From the NCBI RefSeq assembly GCF_020667845.1, contig NZ_JAFMPQ010000046.1, positions 1 through 34,978 on the forward strand: DNA of 34,978 nt. The letters are read 5' to 3'. This stretch comes from Cognatishimia sp. F0-27. GTDB taxonomy: Bacteria > Pseudomonadota > Alphaproteobacteria > Rhodobacterales > Rhodobacteraceae. The notes beneath the pieces were generated by a model that did not search any database, had not been told where the DNA came from, and saw nothing but the letters and a program-made list of their open reading frames with translations. Each line of letters starts with the position of its first letter. Positions within the stretch are counted from its first letter, which is position 1. Shown piece after piece: positions 1-8,732 of the stretch. The translations under genes and the position numbers were made by a program.

Positions 1-170
1 CGAATAAGCAACGATCCGTCCGCCGCCGCGCGCCATACAACCGGCACAGCGCAGGCGGACAATCAGACTAATACGGGGCGCCGCAGGGCGCCCCGCACGG
101 GTTCGACGAAGCGGCAGGGTGGTCCTGCCCCTTCCTCTCGCGCCCCAACACCGCCAATAAAGGCCAAGAC
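1..170 (+). other. Leader of the S10 operon, possibly with the last codons of tuf
   Basis: The first seven bases read as a Glu codon followed by TAA, which would fit the end of an elongation factor Tu gene; tuf commonly precedes rpsJ in alphaproteobacteria. Two codons are too few to prove this. A perfect 9-bp stem lies at 74-95 (arm CGGGGCGCC, loop GCAG), without a following T-run, so it could be an attenuator or processing hairpin rather than a terminator. A purine-rich AAAGG about 7 bases before the ATG at 171 is the likely rpsJ ribosome binding site. I see no convincing promoter. Confidence 0.35.
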
Positions 171-479
171 ATGCAAAGCCAGAACATCCGGATCCGGCTC
201 AAGGCGTTCGATTACCGCGTCCTCGATGCGTCGACGCAAGAGATCGTGAACACCGCCAAGCGGACGGGCGCCCAGGTGCGCGGCCCGATCCCGCTGCCGA
301 ACAAGATCGAGAAATTCACCGTTCTGCGTGGCCCCCACGTGAACAAGAAGTCGCGCGACCAGTTCGAGATCCGCACGCATAAGCGTCTTCTCGACATCGT
401 CGATCCGACCCCGCAGACCGTTGACGCCCTGATGAAGCTCGACCTCGCCGCCGGCGTGGATGTCGAGATCAAGGTATAA
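171..479 (+). CDS. rpsJ: 30S ribosomal protein S10
   Basis: Small-subunit ribosomal protein S10, also known to take part in transcription antitermination with NusB. The 102-residue length is standard. The protein shows the family pattern throughout: [14 protein letters not shown] near the N-terminus, the GPIPLPNK loop near residues 39-46, [17 protein letters not shown] in the middle and the closing DVEIKV strand. It is the first gene of the S10 operon, 15 bases upstream of rplC and preceded by a short leader with a hairpin. The start at 171 gives the canonical N-terminus. Identification is by direct recognition of conserved motifs. Confidence 0.98.
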   Translation: MQSQNIRIRLKAFDYRVLDASTQEIVNTAKRTGAQVRGPIPLPNKIEKFTVLRGPHVNKKSRDQFEIRTHKRLLDIVDPTPQTVDALMKLDLAAGVDVEIKV

Positions 480-494
480 GGGAGGGCACCAGAA

Positions 495-1361
495 ATGTTG
501 CGCTCTGGAGTTATCGCAAAAAAGGTCGGGATGACGCGCCTCTTCATGGAAGATGGCAAGCAGATCCCGGTCACCGTGCTGCAGCTGGACAACCTTCAGG
601 TTGTGGCTCAGCGGACGTCGGATGAGCACGGCTATTCGGCTGTTCAGCTCGGCGCAGGCACCGCCAAGGTCAAGCGCGTCAGCAAGGCCATGCGCGGCCA
701 TTTTGCCAAGGCGTCCGTCGAACCGAAGCGGAAGATCGCGGAGTTCCGCGTGTCCCCCGAAAACCTCATCGAGGTGGGCGAGGAGATCATCGCGGATCAC
801 TATTTTGAAGGCCAATACGTGGATGTGTCCGGCACCACGATCGGTAAGGGTTTCGCCGGTGCCATGAAGCGGCACAATTTCGGCGGCCTGCGCGCCACGC
901 ACGGTGTGTCGATTTCGCACCGCTCGCATGGTTCGACCGGTCAGTGTCAGGATCCGGGCAAGGTCTTCAAAGGCAAGAAGATGGCCGGTCACATGGGTGC
1001 CGTGCGCGTCACGACCCAGAACCTGCAGGTCGTCAAGACCGACAGCGACCGTGGTCTGATCATGATCAAGGGCGCGGTGCCCGGACCCAAAGGGTCGTGG
1101 GTGACGGTCAAGGATGCGGTCAAGAAACCGCAGCCCGAGAACGCGATCATGCCGGCGGCTCTGATGTCGTCCAAGCGTGAAGCACAGCGTCTGGCCGAGG
1201 AAGCCGCTGCCGCGGCCGAAGCCGAAGCCAAGGCCGCTGAAGAGGCGCGTCTGGCAGAGGAAGCCGCGCAGCAGGAAGCTGCTCTGAAAGAGGCCGAGGC
1301 CGACATTCAGGCAGACCAGTCCGGCGATGCGGCCCGTGAGAAGAAGGATGGTGACGAATGA
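495..1361 (+). CDS. rplC: 50S ribosomal protein L3 with a long Ala/Glu-rich C-terminal tail
   Basis: Large-subunit protein L3, one of the early assembly proteins near the peptidyl transferase centre. The core (about residues 1-220) carries the L3 signature: [12 protein letters not shown] near 120-131, [13 protein letters not shown] near 135-147 and the [20 protein letters not shown] loop near 149-168. The Gln in that loop corresponds to the one methylated by PrmB in E. coli. L3 is usually about 205-215 residues; this protein has 288 because of a C-terminal extension (about 226-288) made mainly of Ala, Glu, Lys and Gln, likely helical or coiled-coil. Such tails occur in alphaproteobacterial L3, but this one is long. 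A GGAGGG sequence precedes the ATG, and the stop overlaps the rplD start by ATGA. Confidence 0.98.
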   Translation: MLRSGVIAKKVGMTRLFMEDGKQIPVTVLQLDNLQVVAQRTSDEHGYSAVQLGAGTAKVKRVSKAMRGHFAKASVEPKRKIAEFRVSPENLIEVGEEIIADHYFEGQYVDVSGTTIGKGFAGAMKRHNFGGLRATHGVSISHRSHGSTGQCQDPGKVFKGKKMAGHMGAVRVTTQNLQVVKTDSDRGLIMIKGAVPGPKGSWVTVKDAVKKPQPENAIMPAALMSSKREAQRLAEEAAAAAEAEAKAAEEARLAEEAAQQEAALKEAEADIQADQSGDAAREKKDGDE

Positions 1362-1975
1362 AACTCGACGTGATCAAACTGGACGGCGGCAGCGCCGGAT
1401 CGGTCGAGCTTGCGGAAGGGATCTTTGATCTCGAGCCGCGCGCCGACATCCTGCACCGCGTGGTCCGCTGGCAGCGCAACAAGGCGATGCAGGGCACCCA
1501 CAAGGTCAAGACCCGCTCGGAGACGAGCTACTCGACCAAGAAGATCTATCGCCAGAAGGGCACCGGCGGCGCACGCCACGGTGACCGCAACGCGCCGATC
1601 TTCCGCAAGGGTGGTATCTACAAGGGTCCGACCCCTCGCAGCCATGCGCATGACCTTCCCAAGAAGGTGCGCGCGCTGGGTCTCAAGCACGCGCTCTCCG
1701 CAAAGGCAAAAGCCGGTGCGTTGGTCGTGATTGATGCCGCTGAGGCCGATGGCAAAACCAAGACGCTCGCGAAGCAGGTCGCCGACCTCGGTTGGAAGCG
1801 CGCTCTGGTCATCGACGGGGCCGAAGTGAACGAAGCCTTTGCCAAGGCCGCAGCCAATATCGACGGGCTCGATGTGCTGCCCAGCATGGGCGCAAATGTC
1901 TATGACATCCTCAAGCGTGACACGCTGGTGCTCACGAAGGCGGCTGTCGAAGCTCTGGAGGCTCGTCTGAAATGA
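1358..1975 (+). CDS. rplD: 50S ribosomal protein L4
   Basis: Large-subunit protein L4, which lines the peptide exit tunnel with L22 and in some bacteria represses its own operon. The 205 residues match the family. The extended tunnel loop is clear: [23 protein letters not shown] near residues 52-74, followed by the conserved [22 protein letters not shown] stretch. The C-terminal Rossmann-like part ends with the usual [21 protein letters not shown]. The ATG overlaps the rplC stop by four bases and the TGA overlaps the rplW start, so the three genes are translationally coupled. Confidence 0.98.
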   Translation: MKLDVIKLDGGSAGSVELAEGIFDLEPRADILHRVVRWQRNKAMQGTHKVKTRSETSYSTKKIYRQKGTGGARHGDRNAPIFRKGGIYKGPTPRSHAHDLPKKVRALGLKHALSAKAKAGALVVIDAAEADGKTKTLAKQVADLGWKRALVIDGAEVNEAFAKAAANIDGLDVLPSMGANVYDILKRDTLVLTKAAVEALEARLK

Positions 1976-2268
1976 GTGCGAAGGCAGAACATTACGACGT
2001 GATCCGCAAGCCGCTCATCACGGAAAAGGCCACAATGGCGTCCGAGAACAACGCCGTGGTCTTCGAAGTGGCGATCGACGCGGCCAAGCCGCAGATCAAG
2101 GACGCGGTTGAAGCTCTGTTCGGTGTCAAGGTGAAGGCGGTCAACACCTCCATCACCAAAGGCAAGACGAAGCGCTTCCGTGGAATCAAAGGCAAGCGGA
2201 AAGACGTCAAGAAGGCGTATGTCACGCTTGAAGAGGGCAACACGATCGACGTGACCACCGGTCTCTGA
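1972..2268 (+). CDS. rplW: 50S ribosomal protein L23
   Basis: Large-subunit protein L23, found at the exit of the peptide tunnel, where it docks trigger factor and SRP. At 98 residues it has normal length. Family features include [15 protein letters not shown] at the N-terminus, the [18 protein letters not shown] helix region and the VKVKAVNT strand followed by a basic loop rich in Lys, Arg and Gly ([16 protein letters not shown]). The gene starts inside the rplD stop. In most bacteria rplB follows directly; here a terminator and a convergent catabolic operon follow instead, so this is the last gene of its transcription unit. Confidence 0.98.
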   Translation: MSAKAEHYDVIRKPLITEKATMASENNAVVFEVAIDAAKPQIKDAVEALFGVKVKAVNTSITKGKTKRFRGIKGKRKDVKKAYVTLEEGNTIDVTTGL

Positions 2269-2284
2269 TCCGTATCCCTCCGCA

Positions 2285-2321
2285 AAAAAGCAGCCCGGTC
2301 GCCTCAAGCGGCCGGGTTTTT
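2285..2321. terminator. Bidirectional rho-independent terminator between rplW and the amine-type operon
   Basis: A 9-bp stem (CCCGGTCGC at 2294-2302 and GCGGCCGGG at 2308-2316, one T-G wobble) with a CTCAA loop is followed by five T on the plus strand at 2317-2321. On the other side an A-run at 2285-2290 gives six U in the minus-strand transcript. The hairpin can therefore end both the ribosomal transcript and the convergent operon whose last gene stops at 2378. A GGTCC-rich palindrome at 2361-2372, just beyond that stop, may add structure. Confidence 0.9.
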
Positions 2322-2377
2322 CTTTGCCCCGGTGCCTGGGGCCGATCCTGACGACCGGTCCGGTCCGGACCGTTCGG

Positions 2378-3523
2378 CTAGAGCACGGTCTCCAGCAACG
2401 CGGCGACGTTGCTGCGGGTCAACGCAACCGGGTTGCCGCCACAGCTTGGATCCTTCAACGCGCCATCGATCAGCCGGTCGAGATCCGGGTTGGTGACGCC
2501 CAGTCCGGACATCCGCTGCGGAATGTCGAAGGAGGCATTGAACCGGTCCACAAAGGCACAGAACCCGTCAAAGCCCCCATCGATGCCGAGATAGCCGGAC
2601 ACGGCGTCAAACCGCTCTGCGATTGCGGGGCGGTTCAGTTGCAGCACTGCGGGCATGCACACGGCGTTGGTTGTGCCGTGATGGGTATGATAGAGCGCGC
2701 CGATGGGATGGCTCAGCGCATGAATGGCGCCAAGCCCCTTCTGAAACGCCGTGGCCCCCATTGCCGCCGCAGACATCATGTGCGCGCGCGCTTCGAGGTC
2801 CCCGCCATTCACATAGGCGCGCGGCAAGTTGTCGATCACCAGTTTCATCCCTTCGATGGCGATCCCCTGACTCATCGGATGGTAATGCGGGCTGGAAAAG
2901 GCTTCGACGCAATGGGCAAACGCATCGAGCCCGGTGCCGGCGGTGATTGCGGGCGGCATGCCCACGGTCAGTTCCGGATCGCAGATCACGACGCTCGGCA
3001 AGACCTTGGGATGAAAGATGATCTTCTTTTCGGCGGTTTCGGAATTGGTGAGCACAGACGCGCGCCCCACCTCCGAACCGGTCCCGGCGGTTGTGGGGAC
3101 AGCGACGATCGGCGCGATGGCATCGGCATCGGCCCGCGTCCACCAATCGCCAATATCCTCGAAATCCCAGACGGGTCGCGTCTGTCCGGCCATGAAGGCG
3201 ACCATCTTGCCAAGATCCAGACCGGACCCACCGCCAAAGGCAATCACCCCGTCATGACCGCCGGACCGGTAGACATCCAGCCCGGCCATCAGGTTTACCT
3301 CGTTGGGGTTCGGGTCAACATCAGCAAACATGGCGCGGCCTAACCCGGCGCGCTCCATCAGGTCGAGCGTTGCGGTGGTGATCGGCAGCGCTGCAAGACC
3401 CCGATCGGTGACCAAGAGCGGTTTGCTGATCCCCGCCTGTGCGCAGGCTTCTGCGAGCTCCGAAATGCGCCCCGCGCCAAAGCGGATGGCTGTCGGGTAG
3501 GACCAGTTTCCAACAAGACTCAT
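2378..3523 (-). CDS. Iron-containing (group III) alcohol dehydrogenase
   Basis: NAD(P)-dependent alcohol dehydrogenase of the Fe-ADH family (relatives include FucO, YiaY and AdhB), cytoplasmic, interconverting an alcohol and an aldehyde. The 381 residues match the family. GGGS at 97-100 is the dinucleotide phosphate loop and TTAGTGSE at 144-151 is a second family motif. The expected metal ligands are present: Asp200, His204, His268 and His282, with His272 as the additional conserved His. The ATG at 3523 is chosen because it overlaps the upstream aldehyde dehydrogenase stop as ATGA and gives the normal N-terminus; an upstream in-frame extension to 3628 would add 35 atypical residues. It is last in a seven-gene operon and probably supplies the aldehyde for its neighbour. 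The substrate cannot be read from sequence. Confidence 0.93.
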   Translation of the reverse strand: MSLVGNWSYPTAIRFGAGRISELAEACAQAGISKPLLVTDRGLAALPITTATLDLMERAGLGRAMFADVDPNPNEVNLMAGLDVYRSGGHDGVIAFGGGSGLDLGKMVAFMAGQTRPVWDFEDIGDWWTRADADAIAPIVAVPTTAGTGSEVGRASVLTNSETAEKKIIFHPKVLPSVVICDPELTVGMPPAITAGTGLDAFAHCVEAFSSPHYHPMSQGIAIEGMKLVIDNLPRAYVNGGDLEARAHMMSAAAMGATAFQKGLGAIHALSHPIGALYHTHHGTTNAVCMPAVLQLNRPAIAERFDAVSGYLGIDGGFDGFCAFVDRFNASFDIPQRMSGLGVTNPDLDRLIDGALKDPSCGGNPVALTRSNVAALLETVL

Positions 3524-4899
3524 GGTGTGACTTTCTTCAGGTGGTAGGATTTGGGCCGCGTCAGATTGTGATAGCCGATCACCGAAAGCCCGCCGCCGCG
3601 CCCGGTGTTCTTGCACCCGGTCCAGCACAGCCCCGGGTCGAGGTAATCCGCGCGGTTGAGAAAGACCGTGCCGGTCTCGATCCGGTCGCCCACGGATTCG
3701 GCGCGCGCCACATCCCGCGTCCAGAGGCTCGCAGTCAGGCCGTAATCGCTGTCATTCATCAGCGCGATGGCCTCCTCGTCGTCGCGCACCGGCATGATCC
3801 CGACCACCGGACCAAAGCTCTCTTCGCGCATCACCGCCATCTCATGCGTCACGCCTGTCAGGATTTGTGGCGAAAGGTAGGTGCCGCCGTCGTCTTCGGG
3901 GAAGGGGGCGATATGCGCCGTGGCGCCAGCCTTCAGCGCGTCGGCGATCTGTGCGCGCACCGTATCGGCAAAGCGTTTGTGCGCCATCGGACCAAGCGTC
4001 GTTTCCGGATCTAGCGGGTTGCCCAGCTTGTAGCCTTGGACCACCGCCACCGCCTTTTTCACAAAGGCATCGAACAGGCTCTCATGCACGTAGATGCGCT
4101 CGATTCCGCAGCAGCATTGCCCGGAATTGAACATCGCCCCGTCGATCAGCGTGTCCACCGCCGCATCGAGATCCGCGTCTTCCATGACGTAGCCGGGATC
4201 CTTGCCGCCAAGCTCTGTGCCGACACCGGTGAAGGTGCCCGCAGCGGCCTCCTCCATGGCGATGCCGCCGCCGACGGAGCCGGTGAAATTCACAAAATCG
4301 AAGGCATTTGCGGCGATCAGTTCGGAAGTGGTGTCATGATCGAGAAACACGTTCATGAACACATCCTCCGGCACGCCGGCTTCGTGAAACGCGCGCGCCA
4401 TGCGTTCGCCCACGAGCAATGTCTGCGTCGCGTGTTTGAGCACCACCGCGTTGCCCGCGATGAGCGCAGGGGCAACGGTGTTGATTGCCGTCATGTAAGG
4501 GTAGTTCCACGGCGCCACGACAAGGACCACACCATGCGGCACCCGCTTGATCAGGCGTCGAAAGGTCGCGTCCTCGCCGACCTCTATGGGCGCCAGCGCG
4601 CTTTCGGCAATCTCCGCCATATGCAGCGCGCGTTCCTCGAAGCCACCAAACTCGCCGCCATAGCGCACGGGCCGTCCCATCATATGGGCAAGCTCCGGCA
4701 CGATCTCGTCATTCATCGCGCCCACGGCGGCCACGCCCGCGCGCACCAGCGCGATCCGCTCCTGAAGCGGCCGCGCGGCCCAGGCGACTTGCGCGGCCCG
4801 TGCGCGCTCAACGGCGGCGGTCGCGGCCTCAAGCGACAGGGTCTCGCGCTCGGCAAACACCGTCCCGTCAATCGGCGAGATACATTTCAGCATGCTCAT
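3520..4899 (-). CDS. NAD(P)-dependent aldehyde dehydrogenase
   Basis: Cytoplasmic aldehyde dehydrogenase superfamily enzyme, oxidising an aldehyde to a carboxylate. Family landmarks are present in order: the APWNYPY motif near residue 130, GNAVVLKHA near 150, the FTGSVGGG nucleotide-binding turn near 205, the general-base Glu in TELGGKDPGYV near 230 and the catalytic Cys within FNSGQCC near 262, followed by EESFGPVVGI in the second half. At 459 residues it is slightly shorter than typical 470-500 residue members. The start overlaps the stop of the ligase gene upstream (ATGA), and its stop overlaps the alcohol dehydrogenase start. A second ATG two codons in is possible. Context suggests it oxidises the aldehyde produced by the downstream dehydrogenase, perhaps as a gamma-glutamyl derivative, as in PuuC-type pathways; that is inference. 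Confidence 0.95.
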   Translation of the reverse strand: MSMLKCISPIDGTVFAERETLSLEAATAAVERARAAQVAWAARPLQERIALVRAGVAAVGAMNDEIVPELAHMMGRPVRYGGEFGGFEERALHMAEIAESALAPIEVGEDATFRRLIKRVPHGVVLVVAPWNYPYMTAINTVAPALIAGNAVVLKHATQTLLVGERMARAFHEAGVPEDVFMNVFLDHDTTSELIAANAFDFVNFTGSVGGGIAMEEAAAGTFTGVGTELGGKDPGYVMEDADLDAAVDTLIDGAMFNSGQCCCGIERIYVHESLFDAFVKKAVAVVQGYKLGNPLDPETTLGPMAHKRFADTVRAQIADALKAGATAHIAPFPEDDGGTYLSPQILTGVTHEMAVMREESFGPVVGIMPVRDDEEAIALMNDSDYGLTASLWTRDVARAESVGDRIETGTVFLNRADYLDPGLCWTGCKNTGRGGGLSVIGYHNLTRPKSYHLKKVTP

Positions 4900-6260
4900 G
4901 CTTTCTCAAACCCTCTGGCAATCTCGTAATCGGTCACAACCCGGTTGAACTCCTCAAGCTCCCATTCCGCCGCGCGGGCGTAATGCGTCACGGTCTCCGC
5001 GCCAAACGCATCGCGCAGCATGTCGGAAGCCAGAAGCGCCTCCCGCGCGTCCCGAAGCGTGCGTGGAATGTGGTTCCTGTCGTCATCGGAATAGGCGTCG
5101 CCCGCATAGGCATCGGGGAGGGGCAGGGCATCCTCGATGCCCTTGAGACCGGCGGCCAGCATCGCCGCCATGGCGAGATAGGGGTTCATATCCGCGCCCG
5201 GCGTGCGGCATTCCACGCGCACGCCCTTCGTGCCATCGCCGCAGAGCCGGAAGGCCGCCGTGCGATTGTCCACCGACCAGACCGCCTGCGTCGGCGCAAA
5301 ACTGCCCCGCGCAAAGCGTTTGTAGCTGTTGACGTAAGGCGCGAGGAACACCGTGTAATCGGCGGCATAGGTCAAGAGCCCGGCCATGTAGTGATCCATC
5401 AAGGCCGATTTGCCAAGATCCGCGCCCGCATCGTGAAAGGCATTCTCGCCATCCTTCCACAGCGATTGGTGCACATGCGCGGCCGAGCCGACCCGGTCCG
5501 CGTGCCATTTCGGCAGGAACGACGCGGCATAGCCCTGAAGATGGGCAATCTCCTTGATCCCGTGCTTGGCAATCGTGTGATGATCCGCCGTGGCCAGCGC
5601 CCCCGCGTATTTGATGTTCACCTCTTCCTGACCGGCTTCCGCTTCGCCCTTGGTGCCCTCGACAGGGATGCCCATGGCGCGCAGGTGGTTGCGGATCGGG
5701 CGCATCACCGGCTCTTCCTTGCTGGTCTGGAAGATGTGGTAATCCTCGTTATAGCGCGAGATCGGGTTCAGCGCGCGAAAGCCCCCGGCGGCAATCTCGT
5801 CATGGGTGCCCTGAAACAGGAAGAACTCCAGCTCGGTCGCCATGATCGGCGTCAGCCCCATCGCCTCGGCCCGCGCGATCTGGCGCTTGAGTACTTCGCG
5901 CGGCGCAAACGGCACGGGCGCGTGGGTGTGGTGGTCGAGCACGTCGCACAGCACCATCGCCGTGCCCTCGAGCCACGGCACCGGGCGCAGCGTGCCCAGA
6001 TCGGGTTTCATGATGTAATCGCCATAGCCCGCCGACCAGCTTGTGGAGGCGTAGCCATCCGGCGTCGCCATCTCGAGATCCGTCGCCAGCAGGTAGTTGC
6101 AGCAATGCGTCTCGCCGCCGCCATCCGCCGGGAACATCTCGAGAAACGCCTCCGCATGGAAACGCTTGCCCATCAGCCGCCCCTGCATGTCGATGATGCA
6201 GGTCAGGACGGTGTCGACGAGGCCCGCCTCGATCCGGGCCTTGAGATCTTCGTAGGTCAT
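4896..6260 (-). CDS. Glutamine-synthetase-like gamma-glutamyl amine ligase
   Basis: Member of the glutamine synthetase superfamily, most like the catabolic gamma-glutamylamine ligases (PuuA, IpuC and GlnA4-type). Catalytic landmarks are intact: Glu143 and Glu145 in TELEF, Glu206 and Glu213 around AGQEE, His262 in AHVHQSL, Arg315 in NSYKR, Arg333 in DNRTAAFR, and Glu350 with Arg352 in VECR. The ammonium-site DGSS motif of true glutamine synthetase is replaced by DMQGRLMGKR near 24-33, and the adenylylation Tyr motif is not seen. Both fit a ligase joining glutamate to an amine rather than ammonium assimilation. Length (454) fits. It lies 63 bases downstream of dctP, with a GAGGGG ribosome site. 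The amine substrate is unknown; candidates are small alkyl or alkanol amines. Confidence 0.88.
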   Translation of the reverse strand: MTYEDLKARIEAGLVDTVLTCIIDMQGRLMGKRFHAEAFLEMFPADGGGETHCCNYLLATDLEMATPDGYASTSWSAGYGDYIMKPDLGTLRPVPWLEGTAMVLCDVLDHHTHAPVPFAPREVLKRQIARAEAMGLTPIMATELEFFLFQGTHDEIAAGGFRALNPISRYNEDYHIFQTSKEEPVMRPIRNHLRAMGIPVEGTKGEAEAGQEEVNIKYAGALATADHHTIAKHGIKEIAHLQGYAASFLPKWHADRVGSAAHVHQSLWKDGENAFHDAGADLGKSALMDHYMAGLLTYAADYTVFLAPYVNSYKRFARGSFAPTQAVWSVDNRTAAFRLCGDGTKGVRVECRTPGADMNPYLAMAAMLAAGLKGIEDALPLPDAYAGDAYSDDDRNHIPRTLRDAREALLASDMLRDAFGAETVTHYARAAEWELEEFNRVVTDYEIARGFEKA

Positions 6261-6323
6261 CAGAACCCCTCAGGTCGTGATGCGCGGGCAGGGGAGCCCC
6301 ACCCGCGCGATGGGTGAACCGGA

Positions 6324-7364
6324 TCAGCCGTAGCGATAGGGGCGCCCGGCTTTCTCCATATCCGCGTTGTATTGCTTGAAGATCTCCACGACCCGCGCCT
6401 GCACCGGTCCTTCGGCTGCGATCTCGTCCCAGAACACGCGCGCGGCGGCCTCGACCTGCGCCCATTCCTCGTCCGGGATGGAGGTCAGCTGCAGCTTGTC
6501 ACCATTGACGCGCAGATTGGCCTCGCCGCCCCAATACCACCACTGGCGGTAGTAATGCGACTGGTCGCAGCACACACGGAACAGCGTCTGAAGATCTTCC
6601 GGCAGCTCGTTCCAGCGGTCCATATTGGCAAAGAACGACCCCGCCCACGCGCCGGAAATGTTGTTGGTCAGGAAGTAGTTGGTCACATCCGCCCAACCGA
6701 CGGTGTAATCCTCCGTGATCCCGGACCACGCAATGCCGTCAAGCTCGCCGGTCTGCACCGCAACCTCGATGTCCTCCCAGGGCAGGGTGACGGGCACAAC
6801 GCCGAACTGGCTCAGGAACCGACCGGCGGTGGGGAAGGTGAAGACGCGCTTGCCCTGCAGGTCCGCAAGGCTGCGGATCGGGTCCTTCGTCGCGAAATGG
6901 CACGGATCCCACGCGCCCGCGGAGATATGCTTGACGCCGACGGCAGAGTATTGCTCGTCCCAGATCTCGTTGAGCCCGTACTGGTTGAACAGCACCGGCA
7001 CATCGAGCGAGTAGCGCGAGGCAAAGGGGAAATAGCCGCCAAACACCGTGACATCGGTGGGCGAGGCCATGGAATCGTCGTCCGATTGCACCGCGTCGAT
7101 GGTGCCGCGCTGCATCGCCCGGAACAGCTCGCCCGTGGGCACAAGCTGATCGGCATAGAACAGCTCGATCTGCATCCGGTCGCCCGCGATCTTGTTGAAC
7201 ATCTCGATGGCCGGGTCGATCACATGCGCCGCGAGCGCAGGCCCCGCATAGGTCTGCATCCGCCAGGTGATCGTGCTCTGCGCGAGGGCAGGGGCCGCCA
7301 GAGGGGCCGCCGCCGCACCAACCGCGGCTGTCGTCAGGAACTTGCGTCTGGATGTATGGGTCAT
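6324..7364 (-). CDS. dctP: TRAP transporter substrate-binding protein, DctP family, Tat-exported
   Basis: Periplasmic solute-binding component of a tripartite ATP-independent periplasmic transporter. The N-terminus SRRKFLTTAAVGAAAAPLAAPALAQ is a twin-arginine signal with a hydrophobic run and a likely cleavage after ALA-Q. The mature part follows the DctP fold, including ITWRMQTYAGPAL, the membrane-proximal LADLQGKRVFTF segment and GELDGIAWSGITEDYTVG. The 346-residue length is normal. A GGAG ribosome site lies eight bases before the ATG. It sits 48 bases downstream of dctM and upstream of the ligase gene, so the transporter and enzymes are made together. TRAP systems usually carry carboxylates or zwitterions such as ectoine and taurine; the ligand here is not identifiable. 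Confidence 0.94.
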   Translation of the reverse strand: MTHTSRRKFLTTAAVGAAAAPLAAPALAQSTITWRMQTYAGPALAAHVIDPAIEMFNKIAGDRMQIELFYADQLVPTGELFRAMQRGTIDAVQSDDDSMASPTDVTVFGGYFPFASRYSLDVPVLFNQYGLNEIWDEQYSAVGVKHISAGAWDPCHFATKDPIRSLADLQGKRVFTFPTAGRFLSQFGVVPVTLPWEDIEVAVQTGELDGIAWSGITEDYTVGWADVTNYFLTNNISGAWAGSFFANMDRWNELPEDLQTLFRVCCDQSHYYRQWWYWGGEANLRVNGDKLQLTSIPDEEWAQVEAAARVFWDEIAAEGPVQARVVEIFKQYNADMEKAGRPYRYG

Positions 7365-7412
7365 GAATGATCTCCGTTGGGGTGAATGACTGTGAGCCTT
7401 TTGGCTTTCTGG

Positions 7413-8732
7413 TTAATTTCCGTAGACAGTTTGCGGCAACCACAGCGCGATCTGCGGGAAGGCCATGATGATCGCCAGCGCCACCACCATGACGCCGACA
7501 AAGGGGATGATGGAGCGATAGATATCCGTGAGCGCAATCTCCGGCGGCGCCATCGCTTTCATCAGGAACAGGTTATAGCCAAAGGGCGGTGTCATGTAGG
7601 CGATCTGCGTCGTGATCGTGTAGAGCACACCATACCAGATCAGGTCGAACCCGAGCGCGCCCACCAGCGGCACGTAAAGCGGCGCAACAATGACAAGCAT
7701 CGCCGTATCATCAAGGAAGGTGCCCATGATGATGAAGGAAAGCTGCATCAGGATCAGGATCACCCATGGGCTCAACCCCAGCTGATCCGTGAAAAGCGTC
7801 TCGATGGCGCGCACAGCGCCCAACCCGTCGAACACCGCGCCAAACCCGAGGGCGGCGAGGATGATCCACATGAACATGCACGAGATGCCCAGCGTCTGCC
7901 TGGTGCAGCTGTGAAAGATCGCCCATGTCATCCGCCGCTTCAGAAGCGACGCGGCCAGCGCGGTCAGCGCGCCGATGGCCGAGCTTTCCACCAGTGAGGT
8001 CCAGCCGTTCACGAAGGGCACCATCATGGCCGCGAAGATTGCCAGCGGCAGCACCCCCGCCCCGAGAAGCCGGAGCTTTTCTTTGCGGGTCACGTCGTCG
8101 AGATCGTCCGCCACGGGGCCAAGCTCCGGGTTCCTGCGGCAGCGCCACCAGATATAGAGCACGAACATCGCCGCCATCATCAGCCCCGGAATGATCCCCG
8201 CGAGCCAAAGCTGCCCCACCGGCTGCCGCGCGATCATTGCATAAAGCACCAGCACAACCGACGGCGGCACAAGGATGCCCAGCGACGAGCCCGCCTGGAT
8301 CACACCCGTGACCATAAGCTTGTCATAGCCGCGCCGCAGCAGTTCCGGCAGGGCGATGGTCGCGCCAATCGCCATGCCCGCCACCGACAGCCCGTTCATG
8401 GCCGAGATCAGCACCATCAGCCCGATGGTTCCCATGGCCAGCCCGCCGGGCATGTTGCCAAACCAGACATGGAACATCCGGTATAGATCATCCGCCAACC
8501 GGCTTTCCGACAATACGTAGCCCATGAAGATGAACATCGGCAGCGTCAGCAGCGGATACCAGGTCATCAGCTTCATCGCGGCGGAAAACGGAATGTCCTG
8601 CCCGCCCGTGCCCCACAGGGCGATGGCTGCGATGGCGGCAATCGCGCCGATGGCGCCAAAGACCCGCTGCCCGGTGAAGAGCATCAGCATCATCGACAGG
8701 AACATGAACAGCGCGATATGTTCCTGGCTCAC
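7413..8732 (-). CDS. dctM: TRAP transporter large permease, DctM family
   Basis: Large membrane subunit (439 residues, about 12 hydrophobic segments) that forms the ion-driven translocation channel of the TRAP transporter. Recognisable parts include the N-terminal LFMFLSMMLMLFTGQRVF helix, MFIFMGYVLSESRLADDLYRM, the GGLAMGTIGLMVLISAMNG segment and GSSLGILVPPSVVLVLYAM, a hallmark of DctM/SiaM proteins, as well as MGTFLDDTAMLVIVAPLYVP. The start is GTG at 8732, overlapping the dctQ TGA and preceded by a strong GGAGGT at a good distance, so translation is probably coupled. Confidence 0.95.
   Translation of the reverse strand: MSQEHIALFMFLSMMLMLFTGQRVFGAIGAIAAIAAIALWGTGGQDIPFSAAMKLMTWYPLLTLPMFIFMGYVLSESRLADDLYRMFHVWFGNMPGGLAMGTIGLMVLISAMNGLSVAGMAIGATIALPELLRRGYDKLMVTGVIQAGSSLGILVPPSVVLVLYAMIARQPVGQLWLAGIIPGLMMAAMFVLYIWWRCRRNPELGPVADDLDDVTRKEKLRLLGAGVLPLAIFAAMMVPFVNGWTSLVESSAIGALTALAASLLKRRMTWAIFHSCTRQTLGISCMFMWIILAALGFGAVFDGLGAVRAIETLFTDQLGLSPWVILILMQLSFIIMGTFLDDTAMLVIVAPLYVPLVGALGFDLIWYGVLYTITTQIAYMTPPFGYNLFLMKAMAPPEIALTDIYRSIIPFVGVMVVALAIIMAFPQIALWLPQTVYGN

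Noticed and set aside
2361-2372. CGGTCCGGACCG palindrome as the terminator of the minus-strand operon
   Set aside because: It has no loop or T-run; the bidirectional hairpin at 2294-2316 with its A-run is the better terminator.
4800-6317. 505-codon plus-strand open frame opposite the ligase gene
   Set aside because: Arg/His-rich shadow of the glutamine-synthetase-like gene, whose catalytic residues are all on the minus strand.
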